Part shown: positions 47,921 to 57,010 of the stretch, in pieces | Position numbering within the stretch: position 1 is the stretch's first letter | Layout: each line of letters starts with the position of its first letter | Assembly: GCF_003612015.1 (NCBI RefSeq) | Contig: NZ_RARB01000002.1 | Span: 673,821-737,820 of the forward strand | DNA length: 64,000 bases | Reading direction: 5' to 3' | Origin: Pantoea piersonii | GTDB taxonomy: Bacteria > Pseudomonadota > Gammaproteobacteria > Enterobacterales > Enterobacteriaceae | The notes under the pieces: model-generated | Told to the model about the DNA's origin: nothing | The model's database searches: none | Seen by the model: only the letters and a program-made list of their open reading frames with translations | Made by a program: the position numbers and the translations under genes

Positions 47921-49582
47921 ATGCGTACAGGCACTAAAACCGCGCTGCTGCTGGCGCTCTTCGCGCTTTATTACCTTATCCCGATTGAATTTCGTGCCTT
48001 ATGGCAGCCGGATGAAACGCGCTATGCCGAAATCAGCCGCGAAATGCTCGCGGGCGGCAACTGGGTGGTGCCGCACTTTTTCGGCTTGCGCTACTTTGAG
48101 AAACCGATTGCCGGTTACTGGGTCAATAATATCGGCCAGTTCATCTTTGGTCATACGCCTTTCGGCGTGCGAGCAGGCGCGATTTTCAGCACCACCTTTA
48201 GCGCGCTGCTGCTCTACTGGCTCGGCAGACGCATGTTTGCCAGCCGGACAATCGCGCTCACCGGCGGCCTCATTTTTCTGACCTCGCTGCTGGTATATGG
48301 TGTCGGAACCTATGCGGTGATCGATCCCATTTTGCTGCTGTGGCTGGTGGCGGCGATGTGCAGTTACTGGCTGGCGGCGCAGGCGAACACCACGCAGCAG
48401 CGGCTCGGCGGCTACCTGCTGCTCGGCGCCGCCTGCGGCATGGGCTTTATGACCAAGGGCTTTCTGGCGCTGGCGGTACCGGTGCTGGCAATCGTGCCCT
48501 GGGCGATCTGGCAGCGTCGCTTCGCTGAACTGCTGCGCTGGGGATTGCTGACCATCGTGACGGCGGCGCTGATCAGCGCGCCCTGGGCGCTGGCGATCAA
48601 TCGGCAGGAAGGGGATTTCTGGCACTACTTCTTCTGGGTCGAGCATATACAACGGTTTGCCGAAGCCGATGCGCAGCATAAAGCACCGTTCTGGTATTAC
48701 CTGCCGGTATTGCTGGCGGGCTGCATGCCATGGCTGGCGCTACTGCCTGGCTCGCTGAAGGCGGCGTGGCGGCAGCGCGGGCAAGAGCCCGGCGCGGCTT
48801 ATCTCTTGTGCTGGGTAGTGATGCCGCTGCTGTTTTTCAGCATCGCAAAAGGCAAATTGCCCACCTATATTCTGCCTTGCTTCGCGCCGCTGGCGCTGCT
48901 GATGGCGCGCTATGCCCACGGCAGCAGCGCAGCTCTGGGCAAGGTGTTTAAGATCAACGGCTGGATAAACCTGCTGTTCGGTCTGATCGCGACAATCGCA
49001 GTCGTGGCATTCCTTGCGCCGTGGGGGCTGGCACACCATCCGCTCTACGCCAGCAACGAGACGATGCGCGTAGTCTGGGCGGCAGCGGCGTTTGTCTGCT
49101 GGGGCGTGGTGGGCTGGCTGAGCCTCCGGCCGCGCGATAACCGCTGGCAACTGGCGGCACTCTGTCCGCTGGCGCTGGCGCTGCTGGTTGGTTACGCCAT
49201 TCCGCAGAAGGTGCGCGACTCGAAGCAGCCGCAGAGTTTCGTCAGCGCAGTGCACGAGCGGCTGGCGGGCAGCCGTTATCTGCTGGCCGACCATCCGGGC
49301 GTGGCCTCGGCGATCGCCTGGGAGCTGCGGCGCAGCGATATTACCCTCTATGACGCTAAAGGCGAACTGCAATATGGCCTCAGCTATCCCGATGCGCAGC
49401 CGCGCTATGTGGATGGCGGCGCCTTTGCGGACTGGCTGCAGGAGCATCGCCGAAACGGCAAGGTATCCGTAGTGGTGATGCTCGATTCAGGCGAGAAGGA
49501 GCCGGATGCAAGCCTGCCGAAGCCAGATGAGGTTTATCGCCAGGGGCGGCTGATTTACTACGGCTACGACGAAAAACCATGA
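47921..49582 (+). CDS. arnT: Undecaprenyl phosphate-Ara4N transferase (lipid A modification)
   Basis: 553 residues (E. coli 550). Integral membrane GT83 enzyme transferring L-Ara4N to lipid A in the periplasm, which lowers negative charge and confers polymyxin resistance. The acidic periplasmic motif WQPDETRYAEISREML is conserved near the N-terminus. It overlaps arnE by 4 bp (ATGA). Confidence 0.97.
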   Translation: MRTGTKTALLLALFALYYLIPIEFRALWQPDETRYAEISREMLAGGNWVVPHFFGLRYFEKPIAGYWVNNIGQFIFGHTPFGVRAGAIFSTTFSALLLYWLGRRMFASRTIALTGGLIFLTSLLVYGVGTYAVIDPILLLWLVAAMCSYWLAAQANTTQQRLGGYLLLGAACGMGFMTKGFLALAVPVLAIVPWAIWQRRFAELLRWGLLTIVTAALISAPWALAINRQEGDFWHYFFWVEHIQRFAEADAQHKAPFWYYLPVLLAGCMPWLALLPGSLKAAWRQRGQEPGAAYLLCWVVMPLLFFSIAKGKLPTYILPCFAPLALLMARYAHGSSAALGKVFKINGWINLLFGLIATIAVVAFLAPWGLAHHPLYASNETMRVVWAAAAFVCWGVVGWLSLRPRDNRWQLAALCPLALALLVGYAIPQKVRDSKQPQSFVSAVHERLAGSRYLLADHPGVASAIAWELRRSDITLYDAKGELQYGLSYPDAQPRYVDGGAFADWLQEHRRNGKVSVVVMLDSGEKEPDASLPKPDEVYRQGRLIYYGYDEKP

Positions 49583-49911
49583 ACCTGCTGCTGATTATGC
49601 TGGTGAGCCTGCTGAGTTGCGCAGCGCAGCTGTGCCAGAAACAGGCGGCCACCGTCGGCACGCGACAGGGGAAAAAACGCCTGCTGATGTGGATCGCGTT
49701 GAGCCTGCTGCTGCTTGGCGTCGCGATGCTGGTGTGGCTATGGGTGCTGCGTCTGGTGCCGGTCAGCGTGGCCTATCCGATGCTCAGCATTAATTTTGTG
49801 CTGGTGGCGCTTGCCGCGCGTCTCATCTGGCGGGAAAGCTACACGCTGCAGCAGTGGATCGGCACGCTGGCGATCGTCGCTGGCGTGGCACTGATAGGGA
49901 GCCATCTGTGA
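49579..49911 (+). CDS. arnE: ArnE, Ara4N-lipid flippase subunit
   Basis: 110 residues, EmrE/SMR-like with four membrane helices (LLIMLVSLLSCAAQLCQ; LVPVSVAYPMLSINFVLVALAA). With ArnF it is thought to flip undecaprenyl-P-Ara4N. Overlaps both arnT and arnF. Confidence 0.95.
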   Translation: MNLLLIMLVSLLSCAAQLCQKQAATVGTRQGKKRLLMWIALSLLLLGVAMLVWLWVLRLVPVSVAYPMLSINFVLVALAARLIWRESYTLQQWIGTLAIVAGVALIGSHL

Positions 49912-50291
49912 AAGGCTTTAGTCTGGCGCTGTGCTCTGTTTTGCTGGTGACGCTGGCTCAGCTGGTATTACGTCTGGCGATGCGGGACTTTCCACCCGCC
50001 GCTGAATGGCTGAGCGTCGACTGGGTGCAGCACAGCAAGCCGCTGGTACTGCTCTGTATCGGGCTGGGGGCCTATGGGCTTTCTATGCTTTGCTGGATGC
50101 TGGCGCTGCGTCATTTGCCACTTAACCGGCTCTATCCGCTGCTTAGCCTGAGCTATGTGCTGGTGTGGCTGGCTGCGGTTCTGCTGCCGGTATTCGGCGA
50201 ACCGTTCCGCTGGAGCGGCCTCGCGGGCGTGCTACTGATCGTGCTGGGTCTGGTGACGATCTCTGTTCCACGCCGCAAGGCAAGGTTATAG
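49908..50291 (+). CDS. arnF: ArnF, Ara4N-lipid flippase subunit
   Basis: 127 residues. GTG start overlapping the arnE stop (GTGA at 49908-49911), then MKGFSLALCSVLLVTLAQLV with four helices, including LNRLYPLLSLSYVLVWLAAVL. Last gene of the operon. Its 3' end overlaps that of the opposing diguanylate cyclase by 6 bp, with no terminator in between. Confidence 0.93.
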   Translation: MKGFSLALCSVLLVTLAQLVLRLAMRDFPPAAEWLSVDWVQHSKPLVLLCIGLGAYGLSMLCWMLALRHLPLNRLYPLLSLSYVLVWLAAVLLPVFGEPFRWSGLAGVLLIVLGLVTISVPRRKARL

Positions 50292-51809
50292 CAGGCAGAT
50301 GCCATCCATACCGGCAATACAGTTACGGCCCGCTTTTTTAGCGACGTAAAGCGCCTCGTCGGCGGCAACCTTCAGCGAGTCAGGCGAGTCTCCGGAAGAG
50401 GAGGCGCTGATACCGGCGCTCAGGGTAACGATTTTTTCCGGCAGATCGCTCGCCCCATGAGGCAGCGCCGCCCGGCGAATGGCCTCCAGCGCCCGGTGCG
50501 CTACGTTCTCCGCATCCCGGGCTTTTGTGCCCGGCAGAATAATGGCAAACTCTTCTCCGCCATAGCGGGTCACCCGGTCGGTGCTGCGCAGCGGAAGGTG
50601 TTTCAGCACCGCCGCTACCTCCTGCAGGCAGCGATCGCCAGCGATATGTCCATACTCATCGTTATAACGCTTGAAGTAGTCCACATCGAACATAATCAGC
50701 GAGACCGGTGAGGCGGCACCCTCCAGGCTCTTCTCCAGATAAAAATCGAACTGTCGCCGGTTGCCCAGTCCCGTTAAGCCGTCCAGCATCGCCAGGTCGC
50801 TGAGCGTGCTGTTGAGCCGCGTCAGCTCATCCTGCGAGCGCATCAGCGCCTGCTGGCTCCGCTGGTTGGCATGCAGCTGACGAAGCACCAGAAAGCCGAA
50901 CAGCAAAACCAGCAGCCACGTAAAAATATTAACGCTGATGCCGGTGATATTGCTCATCCACCAGGCGTGCCGGATCGCCCGGGTTTCATAGCCGACAGCC
51001 ACGACCAGAGGATAACGCTCCAGCCGGGCGTAGCCGAAAAGACGCTTCTGTCCGTCAAGATGGCTGTTCCAGGTCGCGCTGCCGATGCGCGACTGGCTCA
51101 GCAGGCGGGTAAAGAGCGGGCTGGAGGAGAGACTGCTGTTGAGCACGCTGTCTGGGAAAGGGCGAGCATAGAGAAGAAGGCCCTCTGTGTTCATCAGGGC
51201 CAGCAGATCGCCCGGGCTCTGTTCATACCAGCCGTAAAACTGGCGAAAAAAGGCGACTTTTACCGAGCCGAGCGCCACGCCGCGAAAATTACCTTCAGCG
51301 TCATTCAGCCGCAGAGAAACCGGAATGACCAGCTCATCGGCGCTGCGGCTGCGAATAACCTCTCCGATATGAGCGCCCGTATCCGCGTGATCGCGGTGCC
51401 AGATAAATGACTCCCGATCGGCATTATTCATCTGCATGTCGTGCTGGTCGCGAGAGCTGGCCAGCCCGTTACCCTCTTTATCATACACAAACAGGCCAGC
51501 CAGCTGAGGCAGGGGAAGAGAGAGTCTGGCCAGAATGCCGCGCTCGCCGCTGTACGCCTCCGGGTGGCTAAATACCTGGTCTGTCTGGCGGGCTATTTCA
51601 TCCAGCGCAATATTAACCTGCAGGAAAGTATCCTGCGCCTGTCGCGACAGAGAGAGCGACTGGTTGCGGGCCTGGACTGAGACATCCTGAAGCCGGTTCT
51701 GCCAGGAACGCCATAATGCCCAGCTACATGCCGTCACGATAAACAGGCTAATAAAAAGCAGAAACAGCAGCACAAAGCGCTCTGTTCTTCTGGTGCGGGG
51801 TGATGGCAA
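50286..51809 (-). CDS. Membrane-anchored diguanylate cyclase with periplasmic sensor
   Basis: About 507 residues from the TTG at 51809 (GGAG 7 nt upstream). N-terminal membrane helix FVLLFLLFISLFIVTACSW, a roughly 240-residue periplasmic double-Cache-like sensor, a second helix (FTWLLVLLFGFLVL), then a GGDEF domain with intact GGEEF in RYGGEEFAIILPG. It should make c-di-GMP in response to an external ligand. The frame is open to 52103, but the extra part is not like a protein. It is the second c-di-GMP gene in the window besides rpfR. Confidence 0.85.
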   Translation of the reverse strand: MPSPRTRRTERFVLLFLLFISLFIVTACSWALWRSWQNRLQDVSVQARNQSLSLSRQAQDTFLQVNIALDEIARQTDQVFSHPEAYSGERGILARLSLPLPQLAGLFVYDKEGNGLASSRDQHDMQMNNADRESFIWHRDHADTGAHIGEVIRSRSADELVIPVSLRLNDAEGNFRGVALGSVKVAFFRQFYGWYEQSPGDLLALMNTEGLLLYARPFPDSVLNSSLSSSPLFTRLLSQSRIGSATWNSHLDGQKRLFGYARLERYPLVVAVGYETRAIRHAWWMSNITGISVNIFTWLLVLLFGFLVLRQLHANQRSQQALMRSQDELTRLNSTLSDLAMLDGLTGLGNRRQFDFYLEKSLEGAASPVSLIMFDVDYFKRYNDEYGHIAGDRCLQEVAAVLKHLPLRSTDRVTRYGGEEFAIILPGTKARDAENVAHRALEAIRRAALPHGASDLPEKIVTLSAGISASSSGDSPDSLKVAADEALYVAKKAGRNCIAGMDGICLL

Positions 51810-51992
51810 AGTCTCTCTCCAGTAAAACAGAGGGTTATCAGTAAAAGGTAGCAGTAAAAAGCGGACCTGCAGGCAGGTACGCAGACAGGCGGCCGATGAA
51901 AGGGCACTTCCCTTGCCGTTTGTCATAGCCGAAGCCACAGCGCATTGCGTTAGGGCTCGTTCTAAGGTGGTCAATTTTAAAAAGAGGTGACT

Positions 51993-52388
51993 ATGGAATT
52001 TCAACAGATGCGCATCGCAAGGCCTGTAAGCCTGCTTAGCAAAAGCTGTGAAATGTACTGCGACGGGCTGGGCCTGAAAAAAATCGGTGAATTTAGCGAT
52101 CATGACGGGTTCAGCGGATGCATGTTAGGCCGGGAGGATTTAGCCTGGCATCTTGAATTCACGCAGTGTCACTATCATCCGGTAACCCCTTCGCCGTCGG
52201 CCGAAGATCTTTTAGTGTTGTATGTGCCTGACAAGGGAAGCTGGGAAAAGCGCTGCGCAACAATGAGTCATGCCGGTTTTGTCAGAGTGGAATCTTTTAA
52301 TCCTTACTGGGAGCAAAGCGGCATCACTTTCAGGGATATCGACGGGTACAGGGTCGTAATTCAGAACATGCGCTGGGGTGATAATTAG
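51993..52388 (+). CDS. VOC (glyoxalase-like) family protein
   Basis: 131 residues. Starts MEFQQMRIARPV, with the paired beta-alpha-beta-beta-beta pattern FYxxxLGL-like (MYCDGLGLKKIGEF) and C-terminal GITFRDIDGYRVVIQN. ATG at 51993 after AGAGG; an in-frame GTG lies two codons upstream. Enzymatic role unknown. The divergent neighbour is the diguanylate cyclase. Confidence 0.8.
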   Translation: MEFQQMRIARPVSLLSKSCEMYCDGLGLKKIGEFSDHDGFSGCMLGREDLAWHLEFTQCHYHPVTPSPSAEDLLVLYVPDKGSWEKRCATMSHAGFVRVESFNPYWEQSGITFRDIDGYRVVIQNMRWGDN

Positions 52389-52491
52389 TTTTGTATGCCG
52401 GCTTCGTTTCTGCCGTAACGGCCTTGTATCTTAAAGCACACCCGGCTGGATACAAGTCTCTTCCTTCTTATCTGATCCAGAAAATCAAGCG

Positions 52492-53009
52492 ATGGTTGCC
52501 TCTGGAGGACTGTTGCTCAAAAACTTGTGTACAGCCTCTATTTCATTCATGAGGCGCAACACTGCTACAGCTACCGTTAGTGCCTCAGACATAGGTATGA
52601 AGTGGGGACAGGGGAATATGAAACAGGGCATGCCTTTGGAAGATTATGTCGGAAAACGCTACCCCAAACAACAGACCGATTACCTGTTGGATTTAGGGCG
52701 TTCGATTATTATGATGCTACAACAAAAACGGCTTACAGTGTAAAAACATTGGACACTCAGACACGCTCAAGGTTGAACAAACCAAACCAACTTTATAGTT
52801 CGGTTAAGGAGAATATCACCAAAGGGATGAATTTTAACGGTGACACCCGATTGGGTATAAACCTAGATTCATCAATGATCTCAAACAAAGAAATTAAACT
52901 CGCCATCCCTGAAAGTACAACGCCGGAACAATGGGCGAAAATTAATCGCGCTATTGAATATAGAAGCACTCAGGGCATAAAGGTTAATGTGACGCAGGTG
53001 AAAAAATGA
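52492..53009 (+). pseudogene. Orphan CdiA-CT nuclease-type toxin domain, frameshifted
   Basis: Reads MKWGQGNMKQGMPLEDYVGK in one frame, then LPVGFRAFDYYDATTKTAYS to the end at 53009 in the next. Together they match the CdiA C-terminal toxin family with KQGMPWEDY and NFKTFDFYD ... VKTLDTQT ... AINRAIEYG patterns. One indel around 52670-52685 breaks the frame. It lacks any upstream CdiA body or VENN motif, so it is a displaced orphan toxin tip. The stop overlaps the immunity gene ATG (ATGA). Confidence 0.75.
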
Positions 53010-53509
53010 TATTTAACAAAGATCAAGATTACTGGGCTTCAGTTTCTATAACTGACGATTTTTTTTGCATTGACACTTATTCTGGATTGGGTTTAACGGC
53101 AAGAGACTTTCTTTACCCCTCAAACCTACTTTCGCCTGATGCCTCGAACGAGGATCTTGGAAACGCAATATTGAGTAGGCTTTCACAGAGCAGAACCATC
53201 GCTTCCCGGGAAGAAAGAGCAGACCTTTTTGACCTCATAAAAAGTAAAGATAGATACAATGATTGGGTAAAAAACCTTATTAACAGCAGCAACTATAAAT
53301 CGAGAAGAGCACTATTTAAAAACATGAAAAAATGCGGCATTCATTGTGTCAATGATGTGGTAACTATATCACCATCGCGACATGAAAAACTGGAAGCTTG
53401 GGGAAGAACAAAGGGTGATGGGATTGAGGACATAATCCTATCGACTAACGCTTCGCCTGAAGAAATCGGTGCAGCTTTGCGTCTAGCAATAAAGCGCTGT
53501 AAAGGGTAA
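53006..53509 (+). CDS. cdiI: CdiI-type immunity protein
   Basis: 167 residues, complete, low-GC, overlapping the toxin stop by 4 bp. The sequence (IFNKDQDYWASVSITDDFF ... SRRALFKNMKKCGIHC ... SPEEIGAALRLAIKRCKG) resembles CdiI proteins paired with this toxin class. It would neutralise the cognate nuclease from neighbouring cells. Retained intact although its own toxin is broken, which suggests selection for immunity. Confidence 0.7.
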   Translation: MIFNKDQDYWASVSITDDFFCIDTYSGLGLTARDFLYPSNLLSPDASNEDLGNAILSRLSQSRTIASREERADLFDLIKSKDRYNDWVKNLINSSNYKSRRALFKNMKKCGIHCVNDVVTISPSRHEKLEAWGRTKGDGIEDIILSTNASPEEIGAALRLAIKRCKG

Positions 53510-53567
53510 TACCTGAGGTCAGGAGCACAGTGAAAATCATATTCGGCTGAAGAGTGTACTTCGAAAG

Positions 53568-55442
53568 ATGTTGCTGAGAACAATTATCTCAGCGCTAATG
53601 AAGCTCAAATTAAGTCAAACCCAGAACACCGCCGCCGTCAAAGTCACGGTCAGCGTTACCGCGGGTAGCAGTCATCAGTCAATGGAGCAGAGCAGCACGC
53701 AACAGAGCGGTAGCGTACTGAAGGCCGGCGACAATCTGGCGCTAACGGCGAAGCAGGACATCATCGGTAAAGGCGTAAAAATCAGTGGCGATAACGTTTC
53801 GCTGAGTGCGGGGCGTGAGCAGTGCTGAGGACAGCCGCAGCCAGGAATCAAGCAGTGGTGGCAGCACTTATGGCGTCGGCGTGGGCTTCGGCCTCGGCGG
53901 TAGCCAGAACGGCTTCTCCATTGAGCTGGCCGCCAGCCAGAACAGCGCAAAAGGGAACGGCAGTAGCATCACGCACCATAACAGCCAGGTGACGGCAGCG
54001 GGCGACCTGACAGTTAAAGCGGGTCAGGATGTGTCGCTGAACGGCGCAAACCTCTACGGCAATCACATCGACCTCAATGCGGGGCACAACCTGGAAATTG
54101 CCAGCCAGCAGGACCGTGATGGCGTTTGCGCAGGGCGTCCAGCAGCTGGCAGGCAACGTTGTCGGTGACGTGAAAGCGTGGAAGCTGGATGCAGCCGCGA
54201 AAGAGACGTCAGAGCGCCTGCTCAAGGAGCATCCTGACTATGCCAGCTTCTCGAAGGACCAGCTCAGCGTAATTGTGCAGAGCGATCCTGGCTATAAAGC
54301 GGTGGCGGCGCAGTGGGGTACGGGCGGCACCTATTCCATGGTGGCGACTGCTGTGGCGGGCGCCGCGGGCGGTGAACTGGCCGCCAGGGCCATCGTGGCG
54401 GTGATGTATCCGCACACTGCCATCAGCGACCTGACAGAGAGCCAGAAGCAGACGGTGAGCGCGCTGAGCCAGATGGCGGCAGGGCTGGCTGGCGGGATAG
54501 CATCGAATTCGGCGCTGGGAGGCGGGACCGGGGCGGGGGCCGGGAAGAATGCGGTTGAGAATAATACGCTGAGTGCACCTGACGAGAAACAACGTCAGGA
54601 TGCGAAGTGGTCGCTGCCTTATCTTGAAGATGAGAAAAAACAACAGGCAGAGAAGTTAATCAGTGACCTGAACGTCAAGGATAAGGCGTTTGATGCGGCA
54701 ATTGACTCGGCCTGTAAGAATCTGTCATCAGCGCAGTGTTCAGGAATGCGCCAGGAGCTGGCGGCAATGGGCCGTAGCTACGACGAGCAGATGGATGGCC
54801 AGTACATCGGTAGTATGGGCAGCGTCTACAAGGAAGGTAAAGGCCAGGTAGATGCCCTGATGTGGCAGTACGCCAGTGCTGATGCGAAAGCAGAACGTGA
54901 GGCTAACGTTAACCGTATTGCTGAAAACTGGGGCGTGAGCAAGGCAACGCAGCAACTCTGTATGATGGAAGGGCGATTGCCCATACCACAGCGGCGATTG
55001 GTGGCGCGGTGTATGGGATGAAGGGTACAGGGTCCACTGAGCAAAATGTTGGTTCAATTAAAAATGTTAACCCCGGTTATCCTGAACCGGGCCGGACGCA
55101 TAACTGCGTAAATTGCTCGATTGCTACTGATGCTACTTTGGCTGGAAATCCAGCATCAGCGTTGCCAATAAACTCAACTAAAGGCGTACCGTTAAGCGTT
55201 TTGGAGCAACAATACGGAACAAAATTTAAATATGTCTCTTCATCTGACAGTATTATGCAGCAAATGACAAACGCTGGTTTTGGTGCGAGAGGAATTGTTT
55301 TTGGTTCTTATGGCCCTGGTCAGCCAGGGCATATATTTAATGTTGTCAATCAAAATGGTACGGTTCGCTTCCTTAATGGACAAACGGGTAACTCTGCTGA
55401 TCTTAGTCAGTTTAAATCATTCCAGTTATTGAGGACGAATTA
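53568..55442 (+). pseudogene. cdiA: CdiA/FhaB-type exoprotein remnant with papain-fold toxin tip, multiply frameshifted
   Basis: Pieces of a large contact-dependent-inhibition exoprotein. Haemagglutinin-repeat sequence (SVTAGSSHQSMEQSSTQQS, then QESSSGGSTYGVGVGFGLGG) is broken near 53818. A further break or deletion near 54118 joins to the pretoxin region (SDLTESQKQTVSALSQMAAG, AVENNTLS). A third break near 54960 leads into the toxin (GRTHNCVNCSIATDATLAG ... GARGIVFGSYGPGQPGHIF), which looks like a papain-fold toxin domain. Ahead of it (53543-53630, another frame) lies a second VENN-type fragment AENNYLSANE. cdiB and most of cdiA are missing. Confidence 0.75.
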
Positions 55443-55721
55443 ATGATTACTTTTGATGAAGCGGTAGCAAAAGCAGTCGATCACCTCAGCGGTGAAGAAA
55501 TACCGATGGTTATTACTCTTCAGGGACGCTTTGCTGAGGGGTGGTTCTTTTGTTTTCAATCCAGAGAATATCTTGAGACCGGTAATGATAGTGCGCTACT
55601 TGCAGGTAATGCACCTTTTATAGTGGATAAGGATACTGGAGAAATACACGAATTTGGAACAGCCTATCCTCTTGAAAAATATTTACATGAATACGAAGAA
55701 AATAAAAAGCATCTGAGTTAG
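55443..55721 (+). CDS. Imm35 (YrhB-like) immunity protein
   Basis: 92 residues, complete, starting at TAATG overlapping the toxin end. ITFDEAVAKAVDHLSG ... GWFFCFQSREYLETGND ... GNAPFIVDKDTGEIHEFG fits the Imm35/YrhB domain, which accompanies papain-fold polymorphic toxins. A perfect terminator follows at once. Intact beside a decayed toxin gene. Confidence 0.8.
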   Translation: MITFDEAVAKAVDHLSGEEIPMVITLQGRFAEGWFFCFQSREYLETGNDSALLAGNAPFIVDKDTGEIHEFGTAYPLEKYLHEYEENKKHLS

Positions 55722-55724
55722 AAA

Positions 55725-55753
55725 AAATCCCAACTTCTCGCGGTTGGGATTTT
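55725..55753 (+). terminator. Rho-independent terminator after the Imm35 gene
   Basis: 10-bp perfect stem AAATCCCAAC/GTTGGGATTT, 8-nt loop, T4. Confidence 0.88.
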
Positions 55754-55767
55754 ACTCTATATACCAA

Positions 55768-55890
55768 TCAGTTACCGGTTCGTGGCTGCGGTGCGGTAAT
55801 CGGCTGTATAAATGCCTCTACCTGGCGCTGCTTGCGGGCGGAGAGCTTACAGACCTTGCGCAGCGTCCGCATAATCTCCGGCTCGGGCAG
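55768..55890 (-). pseudogene. C-terminal fragment of a lost gene (possible HTH regulator)
   Basis: 40 codons to a stop at 55768: LPEPEIMRTLRKVCKLSARK, then QRQVEAFIQPITAPQP and so on. Coherent protein sequence that begins abruptly at 55890 without a start. It resembles the tail of small regulator proteins but cannot be assigned. It lies between the immunity gene and sapB, in a 323-bp stretch otherwise without genes. Confidence 0.45.
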
Positions 55891-56044
55891 CGCTAAGGAA
55901 CAAAGCGTTAGCTTAAGCATCGGCCCTTTGCTGGCTCAACAAGCTGACGCGTTTTACATGACGCTCGGTAAAACTATCAGCGTCATCCGGGCAGCCTCTT
56001 TATGCAGAGCAGTCGGCACAAAACTAATAACGCTCAATGCATCT

Positions 56045-57010
56045 CTAGCGCAACGCATACCACTCTTTATGCTTCAACGGATTCATCGCCGCGCCAATGA
56101 TATCGGAAATCACATTCACCAGGATCACCAGACCGCCAACCACCATTACGCCTGCTGAAATGGCCGCGTAATCCTGCTGGCGGATCGCGTTAATCAACCA
56201 GCGGCCCAGACCCGGCCAGTTAAACACCACTTCGGTGATCATCGCCAGCGTCAGCATGGTGGAAAACTGTAAGCCCAGACGCGGGATCACCGGCGGCAGC
56301 GCATTGTGCAGCACATGCCGACGGATCACGGTAAAGCGCGACAGCCCGCGCGTGGCGGCTGCCTTAACGTAGTTTTTATCCATCACTTCGCTAGTGCTGG
56401 CACGCAGCAGGCGCATCACCTCGGTGGCGGGAGCGACCGCCAGCACAATCACCGGCAGGATCATATGCGTCAATACGCTGACCAGCATCTCGTGACGCCA
56501 CGGCGAGGGGCTAAGCCAGGCGTCCACCAGCGCGAGGCCGGTAATGTTTTGCACCGGATAGAGCAGGTCAAAACGTCCGGACACCGGCAGCCAGCCGAGC
56601 GTCAGCGAGAAAAACAGGGTAAACAGCAGCGCCAGCCAGAATACCGGCATGGAGAAGCCGAGCAGCGCCAGCGCACTAATCACCTTATCCTGCCACTTAT
56701 TACGCATCACGCCCGCGCAGATTCCCAGCGGAATCCCGGTTAACAGCGCGAGTACGAACGCCAGCACGCAAAGCTCCAGCGTGGCGGGAAATACCTCTCG
56801 CAGTTGCAGGCCGATCTCCTGACCGTTGGTGCTGGAGACGCCGAAATCAAACTGCAGCATACCGCTGAACCAGAACCACCAGGCATCGAACAGCGAGGCG
56901 CCTTCCAGCGGCGCGTTGGGGGTGAAATAGCTCAGGCTGAAGCCCACCAGCGACAGCAGAAACAGGGTAATCACCAGCAATAACAGACGACGCAACATAT
57001 AGATGATCAC
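56045..57010 (-). CDS. sapB: SapB, peptide ABC transporter permease
   Basis: 321 residues, complete to the conserved end [12 protein letters not shown] start directly after the sapA stop (TAAGTG). Hydrophobic permease with [17 protein letters not shown] and the EAA-like loop region [21 protein letters not shown]. Its partner SapC is normally 2 bp downstream; here the next sap gene is 17.4 kb away. Confidence 0.97.
   Translation of the reverse strand: MIIYMLRRLLLLVITLFLLSLVGFSLSYFTPNAPLEGASLFDAWWFWFSGMLQFDFGVSSTNGQEIGLQLREVFPATLELCVLAFVLALLTGIPLGICAGVMRNKWQDKVISALALLGFSMPVFWLALLFTLFFSLTLGWLPVSGRFDLLYPVQNITGLALVDAWLSPSPWRHEMLVSVLTHMILPVIVLAVAPATEVMRLLRASTSEVMDKNYVKAAATRGLSRFTVIRRHVLHNALPPVIPRLGLQFSTMLTLAMITEVVFNWPGLGRWLINAIRQQDYAAISAGVMVVGGLVILVNVISDIIGAAMNPLKHKEWYALR

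Larger units (their letters stand above)
38635..56038. other. 17.4-kb segment inserted between sapB and sapC
   Basis: The sap genes on both sides are complete, collinear and in the same strand, so an insertion rather than an inversion explains the gap. After the sapB stop the sequence still reads AG-ATGC, the expected start of sapC, before departing; the left edge carries the real sapC ATGC. Thus GCAT is found at 38631-38634 and 56039-56042. Contents: SnoaL-like, LysR, SDR, cupin, arn operon, diguanylate cyclase, VOC, CdiA remains. No transposase or integrase seen. Confidence 0.75.

Noticed and set aside
55888..55950. Possible third, degenerate copy of the palindromic repeat (ACAAAGCG ... ATCGGCCCTTTGC)
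   Set aside because: Only two short blocks resemble the family and the central GCAGGGATGCC block is missing; could be chance.
38637..56015. GCAGTCG occurring near both ends of the inserted block (38637 and 56009)
   Set aside because: The two copies are not at equivalent distances from the junctions; GCAT at the exact edges is the better candidate.
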